Origin: Cytophagales bacterium
Lineage (GTDB): Bacteria > Bacteroidota > Bacteroidia > Cytophagales > Cyclobacteriaceae
Assembly (NCBI GenBank): GCA_013298505.1
Contig: JAAFHY010000015.1
Coordinates: 1-50,764 of the forward strand
Direction of reading: 5' to 3'
Length of the DNA stretch: 50,764 nt
Shown here in pieces: positions 42,568 to 50,764 of the stretch (within the stretch, counting starts at the first letter, position 1; each line of letters opens with the position of its first letter). The position numbers were made by a program, and so were the translations under genes. The notes below the pieces were generated by a model. That model saw nothing but the letters and a program-made list of their open reading frames with translations. It ran no database searches and had not been told where the DNA came from.

Positions 42568-42939
42568 TTAATCTTCAATTTTGGTAATGTGGGCATCGCC
42601 CCATAGTTTTTCGAGCGCATAAAATTTACGGTGCTCTTTTTTAAAAACATGGGCAACTACGGTGATGTAGTCGAGAATGAGCCACTCTTTATTGTTTTTG
42701 CCCTCTACGTGCCATGGGTTTTCTTTTAGCTTCTTAACTACTTCTTTGTCAATCGAATCGGCAATGGCACTTAGCTGCTTGTCGGAGTTGCCCGAGCAGA
42801 TTACAAAGAAATCGGCCACCGCATTTTTGATTTCGCGTAAATCCATCACCACAATATCAATGGCTTTTAGTTCTTGCATGCCGCTTACAACGGCCTTACT
42901 AAGTTTTTCTGAATCTGCTTTCGGTTTTTTTTTGGCCAT
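42568..42939 (-). CDS. rsfS: Ribosomal silencing factor RsfS
   Basis: A 123-residue protein of the RsfS/Iojap family: AIDIVVMDLREIKNAVADFFVICSGNSDKQLSAIAD (shown in parts as ADFFVICSGNS) and WHVEGKNNKEWLILDYITVVAHVF match the family core. It binds ribosomal protein uL14 and blocks subunit joining when nutrients run short. It is upstream of ftsH in one operon and divergent from birA, an order I recall from other Bacteroidota. Confidence 0.93.
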   Translation of the reverse strand: MAKKKPKADSEKLSKAVVSGMQELKAIDIVVMDLREIKNAVADFFVICSGNSDKQLSAIADSIDKEVVKKLKENPWHVEGKNNKEWLILDYITVVAHVFKKEHRKFYALEKLWGDAHITKIED

Positions 42940-42997
42940 TCGACTATATTAGGATTTTTAAGAAAAAGGTGAAGCAGCAAAGCTAACTAAAAATACC

Positions 42998-43756
42998 TTG
43001 TATAAAATTCCTGCCAACACACTCTTCGTAGGCAAAAACTTGGTTTTTGTGCCAGAATGTCATTCAACTAATTCTTTGTTGATGGATTTAGCACAAAAGA
43101 CCCAGCAGCCTGAGGGTACAGTTGTAATAGCGCACCAACAGAGCAAAGGCCGCGGGCAAAGGGGCAATAGTTGGGAAGCCGAGCCCGGCAAAAACCTAAC
43201 CATGTCATTGTTGTTAAAGCCCAGTTTCTTAGCCGCAAAAGATCAGTTCGCTTTGACCATCGTGGTATCGTTGGCTTTGACTGATTACTTGATTGAAAAA
43301 TTACACCTAAATGCTACCATTAAGTGGCCAAACGATTTAATGATAGAATCAAAAAAGGTCGGTGGCATTTTAATCGAGAATAGTTTAACGGGCGAGTTTA
43401 TATCGCAGAGCGTGGTAGGTATTGGCTTGAATGTAAACCAACAGAAATTTGCGATGGAAACGGCTACTTCTCTTGCGTTGCATATTGGAAACGAACTTGA
43501 ACTGGCTACTGAGCTTGAAGCTATCTTGAGTTATTTAGAAAGCAGGTATTTGCAATTGCGCGAAGGAAAAATGTTGACGCTAAAACAAATTTATTTGCAA
43601 CGGCTGTTTTGGATAAATGAGAAGCGCACCTTTAAAACAAACGAAGTCGAATTTGATGGTACTATAAAAGGTATTGATGAATCAGGGAAGTTAGCGGTAG
43701 ATACCGCAGGCGGCACCAGCTATTTTGCCATGAAGGAAATTTCATTTTTGCGATGA
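42998..43756 (+). CDS. birA: Biotin--[acetyl-CoA-carboxylase] ligase
   Basis: A 252-residue ligase with PECHSTNSLL, the biotin-binding KGRGQRGNSW, KWPNDL, and GGILIEN plus GIGLNVN. It has no N-terminal HTH, so it is the enzyme-only (group I) type. It activates biotin with ATP and attaches it to carrier protein lysines of carboxylases. The start is a TTG at 42998 (YKIPANTLF follows, which is the usual family beginning); no ATG is nearby. It overlaps the following helix-hairpin-helix gene by 4 bp. Confidence 0.92.
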   Translation: MYKIPANTLFVGKNLVFVPECHSTNSLLMDLAQKTQQPEGTVVIAHQQSKGRGQRGNSWEAEPGKNLTMSLLLKPSFLAAKDQFALTIVVSLALTDYLIEKLHLNATIKWPNDLMIESKKVGGILIENSLTGEFISQSVVGIGLNVNQQKFAMETATSLALHIGNELELATELEAILSYLESRYLQLREGKMLTLKQIYLQRLFWINEKRTFKTNEVEFDGTIKGIDESGKLAVDTAGGTSYFAMKEISFLR

Positions 43757-44637
43757 ATAGATTGAGAGTATTGATACGGGCATTCTTCGGTTTTTCGCGC
43801 ACCGAAACAAATGCTTTTTTGATACTGCTTCCGCTGATGATCTTGCTTGTTTTTTCAGAGCCACTCTACCGCCATTGGCTGGCGGGGCAACCCATTGATC
43901 GTACACGAGACAATGCAAAGTTAGATAGCCTGCTCGCAAATTTAGATTGGGCAAAAGATTCAGTAAAGACTGAAAGAGAATTGGCCTTGTTTATATTCAA
44001 CCCCAACCTTGCTACCGAAAGTGATTTTAGTAAGCTCGGCTTTGAGCCTGGTTTAACAAAGCGTATTATCAACTACCGCCAAAAGAATGGAAAGTTTTTG
44101 GTTAAGTCTGATTTGTTGAAAATGTATGGAATCGATACTTCTTTTTATAAGCGACTGTATAGCTTTATTGATCTCCCCGAAAAAAGAAAAGTGGATGATC
44201 GTAAATTGAAAGAAACACAAAGATCAACAATCGCTAAAATTGATCTGAATAAGGCAGACACAGCGCAACTAGTAAAGGTTTATGGAATAGGCAAAAAACT
44301 TTCAGACCGTATCGTTAAATACCGCGATAAATTGGGCGGCTTTGTTTTACCTTCTCAACTAAGTGAAGTGTACGGACTGGATTCTATTGTGATAGCAAGG
44401 CTTTTAACTAAGTATTTTATAGCAACCGACTTTATACCGCGGCAACTAGATTTGAACAAGGCCACCGAAACAGAGTTGCGTACGCATCCCTATATCTCAA
44501 CTAGGTTGGCGAAAGCCATTATTGCGTATCGGTTTCAGCATGGAGATTTTAAAAACGTAGACGACCTCATTCATATTCGTTTGTTTACCGAAGCGGAGTT
44601 AGACAAAGTAAAAGCGTACCTTACCGTAAACCGATAG
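43753..44637 (+). CDS. Membrane-anchored protein with three helix-hairpin-helix modules
   Basis: A 294-residue protein with one membrane helix (about 20-37) and three ComEA-like HhH modules: ESDFSKLGFEPGLTKRIINYR (about 88-130), IDLNKADTAQLVKVYGIG (165-212) and LDLNKATETELRTHPYIS (235-285). ComEA-type proteins bind DNA without sequence preference at the outer face of the membrane, often in DNA uptake. The ATG at 43753 overlaps the birA stop (ATGA), and the following helicase gene starts 1 bp after its stop. Translational coupling to a helicase suggests a joint DNA-related task; this is inference. Confidence 0.82.
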   Translation: MNRLRVLIRAFFGFSRTETNAFLILLPLMILLVFSEPLYRHWLAGQPIDRTRDNAKLDSLLANLDWAKDSVKTERELALFIFNPNLATESDFSKLGFEPGLTKRIINYRQKNGKFLVKSDLLKMYGIDTSFYKRLYSFIDLPEKRKVDDRKLKETQRSTIAKIDLNKADTAQLVKVYGIGKKLSDRIVKYRDKLGGFVLPSQLSEVYGLDSIVIARLLTKYFIATDFIPRQLDLNKATETELRTHPYISTRLAKAIIAYRFQHGDFKNVDDLIHIRLFTEAELDKVKAYLTVNR

Positions 44638-44638
44638 C

Positions 44639-47600
44639 GTGGCTTCTCAAGAAACAAAAAAAGTATTAACGAACTATCTGCGCAAGCTAACCAACCTTTC
44701 GGGTAGAAACCGTTCTATTTTTTTGCCGCGCTTATCTTCCGAGCAGTTCATTGATATTCAACAGTTAAGTCAGCTAAATGGTGAGAAAGCCTTTGGTATC
44801 ATCGAGTCGTTAATCGCTGGAAAAAAGAAAAAAATAGGAGCGGTACTTGACCCACGCATGCAGCAAACGAACGAAGCCAGTGGTAAACTCAAAAAGTTGC
44901 AACGTGCTGACCGTTTTATTTTTGATGAGCGGGGTGCCAAAGAGTTACATGTAGGCTGGCCGTTTGTAAAAGGTAAATTTTTAGATGGCACGATGGTGCG
45001 CTGCCCATTGTTATATTTTCCAGTCGAGCTGAAAATAGAAAATGAGTATTGGGTGTTGGCCTTGCGCGAAGGAGCCGAAGTAGGCTTTAATAAGTCTTTT
45101 TTGCTGGCGTATTCTTTTTACAATAAAGTAAAAGCAGATGAAACCCTGCTCGAAGAAACATTTGAAGACGCAGCTTCAGATAGCACCGTGTTTAGAACGC
45201 AACTCTATCAACTGTTACAAGCTGCGAACATAGCTATACACTTCAATCCAGATAATTATCGCGATGAATTGATCTCTTTTCAATCGTATAAAAAAGAAGA
45301 ATTTGAAGAGCAGTATCATACTGGAGCACTTAAACTATTTCCCGAAGCGGTGTTGGGTATTTTTCCTCAGGCGGGTTCTTCGCTGGTGCCCGATTATCAG
45401 CATCTTATCGAGAGCGATTCGTTTACCGATTTAGAGGATTTTTTTTACGCTCGTTCGCCCATCAAGAGTGCAGTGCTTTCTGATTCGGCAAAACAAGTGC
45501 GCGAAGAGAAAGTCTATTCGATCTTTCCGATGGATGGCTTGCAAGAAAAAGCATTAAAGGCAACGAAGTTAGGCAATTCGATTGTGGTGCAAGGACCTCC
45601 CGGTACGGGCAAATCGCAATTGATTTGTAATTTAATTTCTGATTCAATAGCGCAAGGCAAAAAGGTGCTAGTGGTTTGCCAAAAGCGCGCAGCACTTGAT
45701 GTGGTATACGAGCGACTGCAAGGCAAGAGCGCAACTGATTTTGTGGTGCTCGTTCACGATTTTAAAAACGATCGAAACATAATTTATAATAAGATCGCTA
45801 AGCAGATAGAAAGGGTTGATGAGTACAAAAGCAGAAACAATAGTATAGATGCTATCCAGTTAGATCGCCAGTTTTTTCAACTAGGCAAACGAATTGATCA
45901 ACTTACCGAAGAGTTAGATTCATTTCACGCTGCACTTTACAGTGATAGTGATTGCGGATTAAACGCCAAACAACTTTATCTTTTGTCAGATCCTTCTAAA
46001 TCATCTGTCAACTTAAAGCAAGAATGCAATGAATTTAAACTTGCTGAGATTCTGGAGTTTAGCAGAAAATTAAAGTCATACTGTTTTTATGCTGAACAAT
46101 TTGAAGCGCCAGCCTATGAGTGGAGGGAGCGAAAATCATTTTCATCGCTTGCCGCAAATGACCGATTGGCGATGGCTGAGGCCATTAATGAGTTGCCCAT
46201 TTATTTCAATCAGGTTAAAGAAAATTTTGAACTACATTTTAAAACAAAATTAGATTGGGAGCAGTGCGAAGCGTTGATCGATAAACGGCTTGATGCCATC
46301 ACCATCAAAGAATTAGTGGCCGATGATAACCGATACAGCTATTTCCAAAAAATGATGCCCGAGCCAGAAGATGAAACCAGTGCGCTTTGGTTGGCCAATA
46401 TGGAACGAGTTATTATGGAGTGCTACGATGGCAATGGAGTAGAGAAATCAATTCCTTCCAATCAGCTGGGGCAACTGCAAACGGCATTGCATCGAAGTAT
46501 GAAGTCGAGGAGAAGTTTAATTGCTATGATTGGGTGGGAGCTTTTCTCAAAAGATAAATATTTGATAAAGCGCGCCTTGGTAGCAAATAAGTTAGATACT
46601 ACCAAGGCAGGATTTCTGATATTGGAAAAGCTACTCGACCAGCGATTGAATTTAGAACATAACTTATCTAAACTTAAAGCAGCGAATTGGTTGCTCCAAA
46701 TTCCTGACGGACTTACGAAGTCGCAAACCGCAGCTTGGTTTGCCGATCAGCAAAGCGCCATTAAAGCGAAAAATGTATTTTGTTCGATCCGCGGAATTAA
46801 GAATTTGATTTCTCCCATTGGACATTCAAAAAAAGAATTTGTTGCCGACCTCGATAAATTGTTCGAATTGCTTTCGCAATTGCCTGGTAAAAAAGATCAG
46901 TGGCTTACTTACTTGCTATCTTCTCAAATAGCTTCGATTACGCAAGTAGATAGAAAAAGTAATATGATGCACGAAGTGCTGCTTCGTGATTTTGATTTAT
47001 TGGTTGAGTACGATAGCTTGAAAGATAGTTTATCCAAACAAGAGAATGCCATTTTAAAAAATATTGAAGACAAGATTGAAGACTGGCGTTACGAAAAAGT
47101 AAATGAATTATTCGAGAATAGTATTTACTTAGCGTGGATTGAGTATTTAGAAGCGAAGTATCCTCAATTGCGCATGGCTTCATCGGGTAAGCTTACGCTG
47201 ATTGAGCAAGAACTGAAAGAGTTGATTATTCAGAAGCAGTCCATCAGCGTTGATTTATTATTGTTGCGCTCTCGCGAGCAGGTTACAGAAGGTTTGGAAT
47301 TTAACCGATTAAACAATCGAGTTACCTACCGTGATTTGTTGCACCAAGTAACCAAGAAGAAAAAGATTTGGCCTTTGCGAAAAGTAGTTACCGATTTTGA
47401 AGAAGAGATGTTTCGGTTATTGCCTTGTTGGCTGGCTTCGCCCGAGTCGGTATCAGCGATTTTTCCAATGAAAGAAATTTTTGATTTGGTTATTTTTGAT
47501 GAGGCTTCACAGTGCTATGCCGAGCGAGGTATACCCGCGCTTTTTCGCGGCAAGCAAGCTGTAGTGGCGGGCGATTCAATGCAACTGCGGCCGGGCGATT

Positions 47601-48637
47601 TTTATCAAACACGGTGGCAAGAAGAATTGGAGGAGCCAGATGCGGAAGTAGATTCATTGCTCGAACTTAGCAATAGGTATTTGGCGAGCATTCAGTTGCA
47701 AGGCCATTATAGAAGTAAGTCGCTCGAACTGATCGAATTTTCTAATCATCATTTCTACCAAGGTAAATTGCGGATGCTGCCAGATTGGGAAATTGCTAAT
47801 CGAAGTAAACCGGCTATCGACTACCTAAAGGTAGACGGCCTTTGGGGAAATAATGCCAACGAAATTGAAGCCGATAGGGTAGTGGCTGAACTAATAAAAA
47901 TCTGGACAGACACACCGGATGCAAACATTGGAGTAATTACTTTTAACGCCCCGCAGCAGTCCCTCATTCTTGATAAGTTGGAAGAGAACGCTTCTGTTTA
48001 TGGAAAGCAAATTCCAACTTCGCTATTCGTAAAAAATATAGAAAATGTGCAAGGCGATGAGCGCGACATTATTATTTTTTCGGTAGGATATGCACCCGAT
48101 AAAACCGGGGTGGTGAATACGCAGTTTGGCAGCCTTAGCATGAGCGGTGGCGAAAACAGATTGAATGTAGCAGTAACCAGGGCTCGTGAAAAAATTATAA
48201 TTGTGACAAGCCTGCTGCCCGATCAGCTACGAGTTGACGATGCGAAAAACGAAGGGCCAAAGTTATTAAAGCAATATCTCCAATTCTCATTAACCGTTTC
48301 GGAGGGAAAATTTAGGCCATTAGCGCAAGGTGAAAATCAGACTGGTTTTCTACTGAAAAGTAAAGTGATAGAGTGGGGTGCGCAACACGATGCCCAAATT
48401 GAAAGCGATGTTCTTCCATTTTTTGATTTAACAGTTAAGAAAAACAACACATTGATTGGTGGCATCTTAACTGATGATGATTTGTATTATAGCAGCGCAT
48501 CTTCAAAGTCTACTCACGCGTTAGTGCCACAAGTGCTAGAAGAGAAGCGGTGGCCTTACCTTCAAGTGTATAGTAGAAATTATTGGTTGGATAAAGAGCG
48601 GTTCTTCAATGAGATTGGAAAGTTTTTGATGAGCTAA
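44639..48637 (+). CDS. Giant DUF4011-type SF1 helicase with degenerate nuclease-like C-terminus
   Basis: A 1332-residue protein starting with GTG one base after the previous stop. The N-terminus LRKLTNLSGRNRSIF fits DUF4011. The UPF1-like SF1 motor has Walker A GPPGTGKS (319-326), motif II DEASQ (954-958), motif III GDSMQLRP (978-985), GHYRS (1022-1026), NVQGDERDIIIFSVG (1136-1150) and NRLNVAVTRAREK (1173-1185). About 590 residues, partly coiled coil, separate motifs Ia and II. The end (FFDLTVKKNNTLIGGILTDD, YLQVYSRNYW) matches the MTES_1575/Vsr-like nuclease layout, but where members have GIECDG it has GILTDD. DUF4011-helicase-Vsr proteins are known from Hhe defence systems; a housekeeping role is equally possible. 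Confidence 0.85.
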   Translation: MASQETKKVLTNYLRKLTNLSGRNRSIFLPRLSSEQFIDIQQLSQLNGEKAFGIIESLIAGKKKKIGAVLDPRMQQTNEASGKLKKLQRADRFIFDERGAKELHVGWPFVKGKFLDGTMVRCPLLYFPVELKIENEYWVLALREGAEVGFNKSFLLAYSFYNKVKADETLLEETFEDAASDSTVFRTQLYQLLQAANIAIHFNPDNYRDELISFQSYKKEEFEEQYHTGALKLFPEAVLGIFPQAGSSLVPDYQHLIESDSFTDLEDFFYARSPIKSAVLSDSAKQVREEKVYSIFPMDGLQEKALKATKLGNSIVVQGPPGTGKSQLICNLISDSIAQGKKVLVVCQKRAALDVVYERLQGKSATDFVVLVHDFKNDRNIIYNKIAKQIERVDEYKSRNNSIDAIQLDRQFFQLGKRIDQLTEELDSFHAALYSDSDCGLNAKQLYLLSDPSKSSVNLKQECNEFKLAEILEFSRKLKSYCFYAEQFEAPAYEWRERKSFSSLAANDRLAMAEAINELPIYFNQVKENFELHFKTKLDWEQCEALIDKRLDAITIKELVADDNRYSYFQKMMPEPEDETSALWLANMERVIMECYDGNGVEKSIPSNQLGQLQTALHRSMKSRRSLIAMIGWELFSKDKYLIKRALVANKLDTTKAGFLILEKLLDQRLNLEHNLSKLKAANWLLQIPDGLTKSQTAAWFADQQSAIKAKNVFCSIRGIKNLISPIGHSKKEFVADLDKLFELLSQLPGKKDQWLTYLLSSQIASITQVDRKSNMMHEVLLRDFDLLVEYDSLKDSLSKQENAILKNIEDKIEDWRYEKVNELFENSIYLAWIEYLEAKYPQLRMASSGKLTLIEQELKELIIQKQSISVDLLLLRSREQVTEGLEFNRLNNRVTYRDLLHQVTKKKKIWPLRKVVTDFEEEMFRLLPCWLASPESVSAIFPMKEIFDLVIFDEASQCYAERGIPALFRGKQAVVAGDSMQLRPGDFYQTRWQEELEEPDAEVDSLLELSNRYLASIQLQGHYRSKSLELIEFSNHHFYQGKLRMLPDWEIANRSKPAIDYLKVDGLWGNNANEIEADRVVAELIKIWTDTPDANIGVITFNAPQQSLILDKLEENASVYGKQIPTSLFVKNIENVQGDERDIIIFSVGYAPDKTGVVNTQFGSLSMSGGENRLNVAVTRAREKIIIVTSLLPDQLRVDDAKNEGPKLLKQYLQFSLTVSEGKFRPLAQGENQTGFLLKSKVIEWGAQHDAQIESDVLPFFDLTVKKNNTLIGGILTDDDLYYSSASSKSTHALVPQVLEEKRWPYLQVYSRNYWLDKERFFNEIGKFLMS

Positions 48638-48648
48638 AGCTTTTCTAA

Positions 48649-48685
48649 CAGTCGTCTGGACCGTTTGGAGCGGTCCTGACGACTG
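48649..48685. terminator. Long hairpin between convergent genes
   Basis: CAGTCGTCTGGACCG and CGGTCCTGACGACTG pair over 15 bp with one mismatch around a 7-base loop. It lies between the helicase stop and the end of the next gene on the other strand, where it could end both transcripts. T-runs are short on both sides, so it may instead be a copy of a dispersed palindromic repeat. Confidence 0.6.
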
Positions 48686-48696
48686 ATTAAACTCTT

Positions 48697-49947
48697 TTAC
48701 TGCTCTGCCCCTTTTTTTTCCGTAATCTTTTGCAAGGCCGCTTCTTTGCTAAGCTTGCCCGATGAGTAATCTTTTAGCACACTATTTTTCACCGTGTATT
48801 CTACTGATGAAGGAATGCCACATCCGCGACAGCGTGTCATTTTAATGTTTAAAATAAGATTCTCGTCATCTTTTAAACTGCGCAAGGTGCGACCGTATTC
48901 AAGCATATCTTCTTTAATGCTTTTGGTGAAAAGTGGGTATAGTTCTTTTACTTTTTTATCGCGTGTGGCTTGATCTACTCCTTCCAAGTATAGGGTAGGC
49001 AGCGACCAAGAGTCTTGACCTTGTTGGTTGCTTGAGTATACTTGCATGTAGTAGATGGCTCCAAAATCTTTGAGCCGTTCGTAGTAGGTATTTTCTTGAA
49101 CAAAAAATGTTTTAGAAAGATCGCTACGGTACAAGCGATTGAATATGCTTGCCAGTAATTCTAAGTCGGGCTGTAGTTCATTTTCTTTTTCGCTATTCAC
49201 TACTTTTATTTTTGCCAATAATTGGTCGCGGGTAAGTTTGCCTTGTTTGTATTGTGTTAAGTCGCCCTTCAACGCTTCGATGGACAAATAATGGTTAGAT
49301 GAATTATTATCGAATTGCCCAAACCAAACGTTGTTACCTTCTCCGCGGTTGGTAATGATTATTTTTTCGGTGGGCGTAAGTTGACCAATCAAATCTCCAT
49401 AGTCGGCCAAGAATTCTTTGCTAGCTTTAATTACTTTTTGATTAGACTCTTCTTTGATGCTATCGCGATTGGCTCTTCCCGAACGTTTAGTAAAAGTGCC
49501 TCCTTTTGATGCGCGTGGGGCGCGGGCTGCACCAGCGATAGTAACCGATTTATTGCGTTGATTTTCCGCATCCAATTCGGCAATCTTTTTTTGATCGCGG
49601 TCAATGACCACTACTTCTTCGGGATTTTCATCGTTATAAACAAACCCCGAAAAACTACCCGCCCCATCACTCCAAGCTCTTGCGGGCATATCGAAATTTT
49701 CAAAAAATATTCCCGTTTGCAAGTCGGGTAGTGTAAACGTTACTCCGTATCCTTCGCGGTAATTTCCCTTTACTTCAACCGGAAAGAAAGAGCGTTTATC
49801 GTACTGTTGTTTTAGCATGGTACTTAAGATATTTTCAGCCACTTCAATATCGCGTACCATACGTTCTTCATTAACGGATTGAGCATTGCTACCCATCGCT
49901 ATCAGTGCCATCACGGCCATCATCACATTTCTCATTCTGCGTTTCAT
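48697..49947 (-). CDS. Secreted protein of unknown function, in anti-sigma operon
   Basis: A 416-residue protein with a signal peptide (RNVMMAVMALIAMGSNAQ). The body has a beta region in the first 110 residues, a basic low-complexity stretch (RAPRASKGGTFTKRSGR, about 143-160), a helical middle and a C-terminal TRCRGCGIPS segment with two cysteines that could bind a metal or form a disulfide. I do not recognise a family. It follows the probable anti-sigma gene by about 50 bp on one strand, an arrangement seen in ECF sigma operons where the third gene may be a regulon effector or sensor. Confidence 0.7.
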   Translation of the reverse strand: MKRRMRNVMMAVMALIAMGSNAQSVNEERMVRDIEVAENILSTMLKQQYDKRSFFPVEVKGNYREGYGVTFTLPDLQTGIFFENFDMPARAWSDGAGSFSGFVYNDENPEEVVVIDRDQKKIAELDAENQRNKSVTIAGAARAPRASKGGTFTKRSGRANRDSIKEESNQKVIKASKEFLADYGDLIGQLTPTEKIIITNRGEGNNVWFGQFDNNSSNHYLSIEALKGDLTQYKQGKLTRDQLLAKIKVVNSEKENELQPDLELLASIFNRLYRSDLSKTFFVQENTYYERLKDFGAIYYMQVYSSNQQGQDSWSLPTLYLEGVDQATRDKKVKELYPLFTKSIKEDMLEYGRTLRSLKDDENLILNIKMTRCRGCGIPSSVEYTVKNSVLKDYSSGKLSKEAALQKITEKKGAEQ

Positions 49948-49970
49948 ACTGAATTTGTTTTAATTTTTAA

Positions 49971-49998
49971 ATCTTGAACTTTAAGTTTTGAATTTTTT
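49971..49998. repeat. Four tandem 7-bp units
   Basis: ATCTTGA, ACTTTAA, GTTTTGA and ATTTTTT follow each other in the gap between the anti-sigma-like gene and the next gene and just touch the end of the upstream CDS. ATCTTGA is shared with the repeat at 26636-26712. 12 of 21 bases match the base 7 positions earlier, so it is a weak member. Confidence 0.4.
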
Positions 49999-50764
49999 AA
50001 TAACTATTCTTACTACTCTTACTTACCGGATTTGAAATAATACTGGCCAATAGTTGTTCTGTTTCTTGTTTAAACTGATCAGTATTTTTTTCGATGCTGT
50101 TTACTCGAGTTTGAAGAATCATCAAATCTTGTTTTCGTTGTTCTTTCAGGTAATCCGAAAAATCAACCAACAAACCTTCAGTATATTTTTTCTGATCGGC
50201 TGTAGACAATTGAAAGTAGTCTTTCATCAATTTTAAATTTTCGCTTTGCAAGCTTGCCACAAATCCACGCACTTGCTCTTGCGATGCATCGGAAGCGGTT
50301 TTCATTAGCGCATCAATCTTTTTTGAATTCTGAGCTAAGTTTTGCTGGATGGACTGGCTCAATCTTTTTTGATCTTCCGTCCAACCAGTGGTAATCACCT
50401 CGTTATTTTTGGCTAACGAAGATTGAATCATTTCTTGCACCTTTGTTTCGGTTAGCTGTGGTAGCAGTTGGCCGGGCTGCTCTTTCTTGCCACCAAAGCT
50501 AATTTTCAATTCGCCCTCGTTGTAGTTAATCTCGGTTCCTAAAAACTTACCAGCGATCATCAAAAACAAGATAGAAGCAGCAATGCTCATAACTGTTTTA
50601 AAATAATTGTTCTTCCAAAAAGAAACCACGTTAGTGTCTTCCGTAAAAATGGGTGGAGCAATCACTTCTTTGTCTTGCACCTGGCCGAGTAAGTTTTTAG
50701 TGTTACTCAATTCCTGCCATCTTCTTAGCTCTTCGGGGTTTGCTTGCAAGTAGGTTTGCACCTT
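49997..50764 (-). CDS. Probable anti-sigma factor, N-terminus cut by window edge
   Basis: The frame is open to the window edge, so the N-terminus lies outside. The visible part starts in VQTYLQANPEELRRWQ, the helical end of a zinc-finger-like anti-sigma domain (L-x-x-NPE-x-x-x-x-x-W), followed by one membrane helix (about 75-95: MSIAASILFLMIAGKFLG), a short beta region and a long coiled coil (about 120-250). This matches membrane anti-sigma factors that hold an ECF sigma factor; the sigma gene should lie just outside the window. A GTG at 50761 is in frame but cuts the domain, so I do not take it as the start. Confidence 0.7.
   Translation of the reverse strand, partial: KVQTYLQANPEELRRWQELSNTKNLLGQVQDKEVIAPPIFTEDTNVVSFWKNNYFKTVMSIAASILFLMIAGKFLGTEINYNEGELKISFGGKKEQPGQLLPQLTETKVQEMIQSSLAKNNEVITTGWTEDQKRLSQSIQQNLAQNSKKIDALMKTASDASQEQVRGFVASLQSENLKLMKDYFQLSTADQKKYTEGLLVDFSDYLKEQRKQDLMILQTRVNSIEKNTDQFKQETEQLLASIISNPVSKSSKNSY

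Noticed and set aside
1-50764. CRISPR array, prophage, or known multi-gene defence system
   Set aside because: No regular 25-40-bp direct repeats with unique spacers, no phage structural genes, and no cas or toxin-antitoxin pair were seen; the DUF4011 helicase is the only defence-like protein.

Overview
The window reads as a chromosomal stretch of a Bacteroidota bacterium, most likely of the Cytophagales side of the phylum. The evidence is the gene content (a long Bacteroidota-type PurF, a PafA-like phosphatase, WG-repeat and CotH proteins, DUF4386 and permease-prefix ABC proteins), two proteins ending in type IX secretion sorting domains, scattered TAnnTTTG -7 boxes, and moderately low GC. 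Nothing looks like an intact prophage, integrative element or CRISPR array. The only mobile remnant is a truncated IS256-family transposase.

Left part (1-13.5 kb): a lipid kinase cut by the window edge, a YopX-like protein, a stand-alone acyl carrier protein, an NtrC/NtrB-type two-component pair, PurF, a ferredoxin reductase with its 2Fe-2S ferredoxin, an operon of tgt, an LptF/LptG-type permease and an EamA transporter, then a glycosyltransferase, an ECF sigma factor and a secreted RidA-like protein.

Middle (13.5-31.5 kb): a repeat-rich island holds a nested palindrome, a tRNA-Arg, a broken copy of its 5' part and the IS256 remnant. It is followed by a two-propeller T9SS-secreted protein, a GlmU-like nucleotidyltransferase, holB, a lipoprotein cyclophilin and an RfbD-like reductase. 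Next is a padR - DUF6326 - DUF4386 - ABC permease operon whose permease is interrupted by an in-frame TGA. Then come an NSS sodium symporter, a PafA-like phosphatase, a TPR/WG-repeat protein and a tRNA-Pro with an AGG anticodon.

Right part (31.6-50.8 kb): a CarboxypepD_reg-like protein, an ArsR-type regulator, a YjjG-like phosphatase, pruA, a beta-barrel protein, a bestrophin-like protein, a small membrane-protein pseudogene missing from simple ORF calls, a CotH kinase-like protein, lpxH, ftsH and rsfS. Divergent from these runs a tightly coupled birA - triple helix-hairpin-helix - giant DUF4011/SF1 helicase operon. The window ends in an unrecognised secreted protein and a probable anti-sigma factor cut by the edge.

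The most unusual signal lies between genes. At least six intergenic sites carry degenerate repeats with a strict 7-bp period, and several are built as two inverted halves (1155-1224, 7418-7480, 26636-26712, 32765-32828, 33562-33596, 49971-49998). Their sequences differ from site to site, but the period is shared. Other short palindromic families (13682-13701, 24658-24676, 48649-48685, and the 11067-11194 / 31110-31238 pair) add to a chromosome rich in small repeats. The best protein-level candidate for an undescribed function is the 1332-residue helicase, whose C-terminal nuclease-like domain seems to have lost its central acidic residue.
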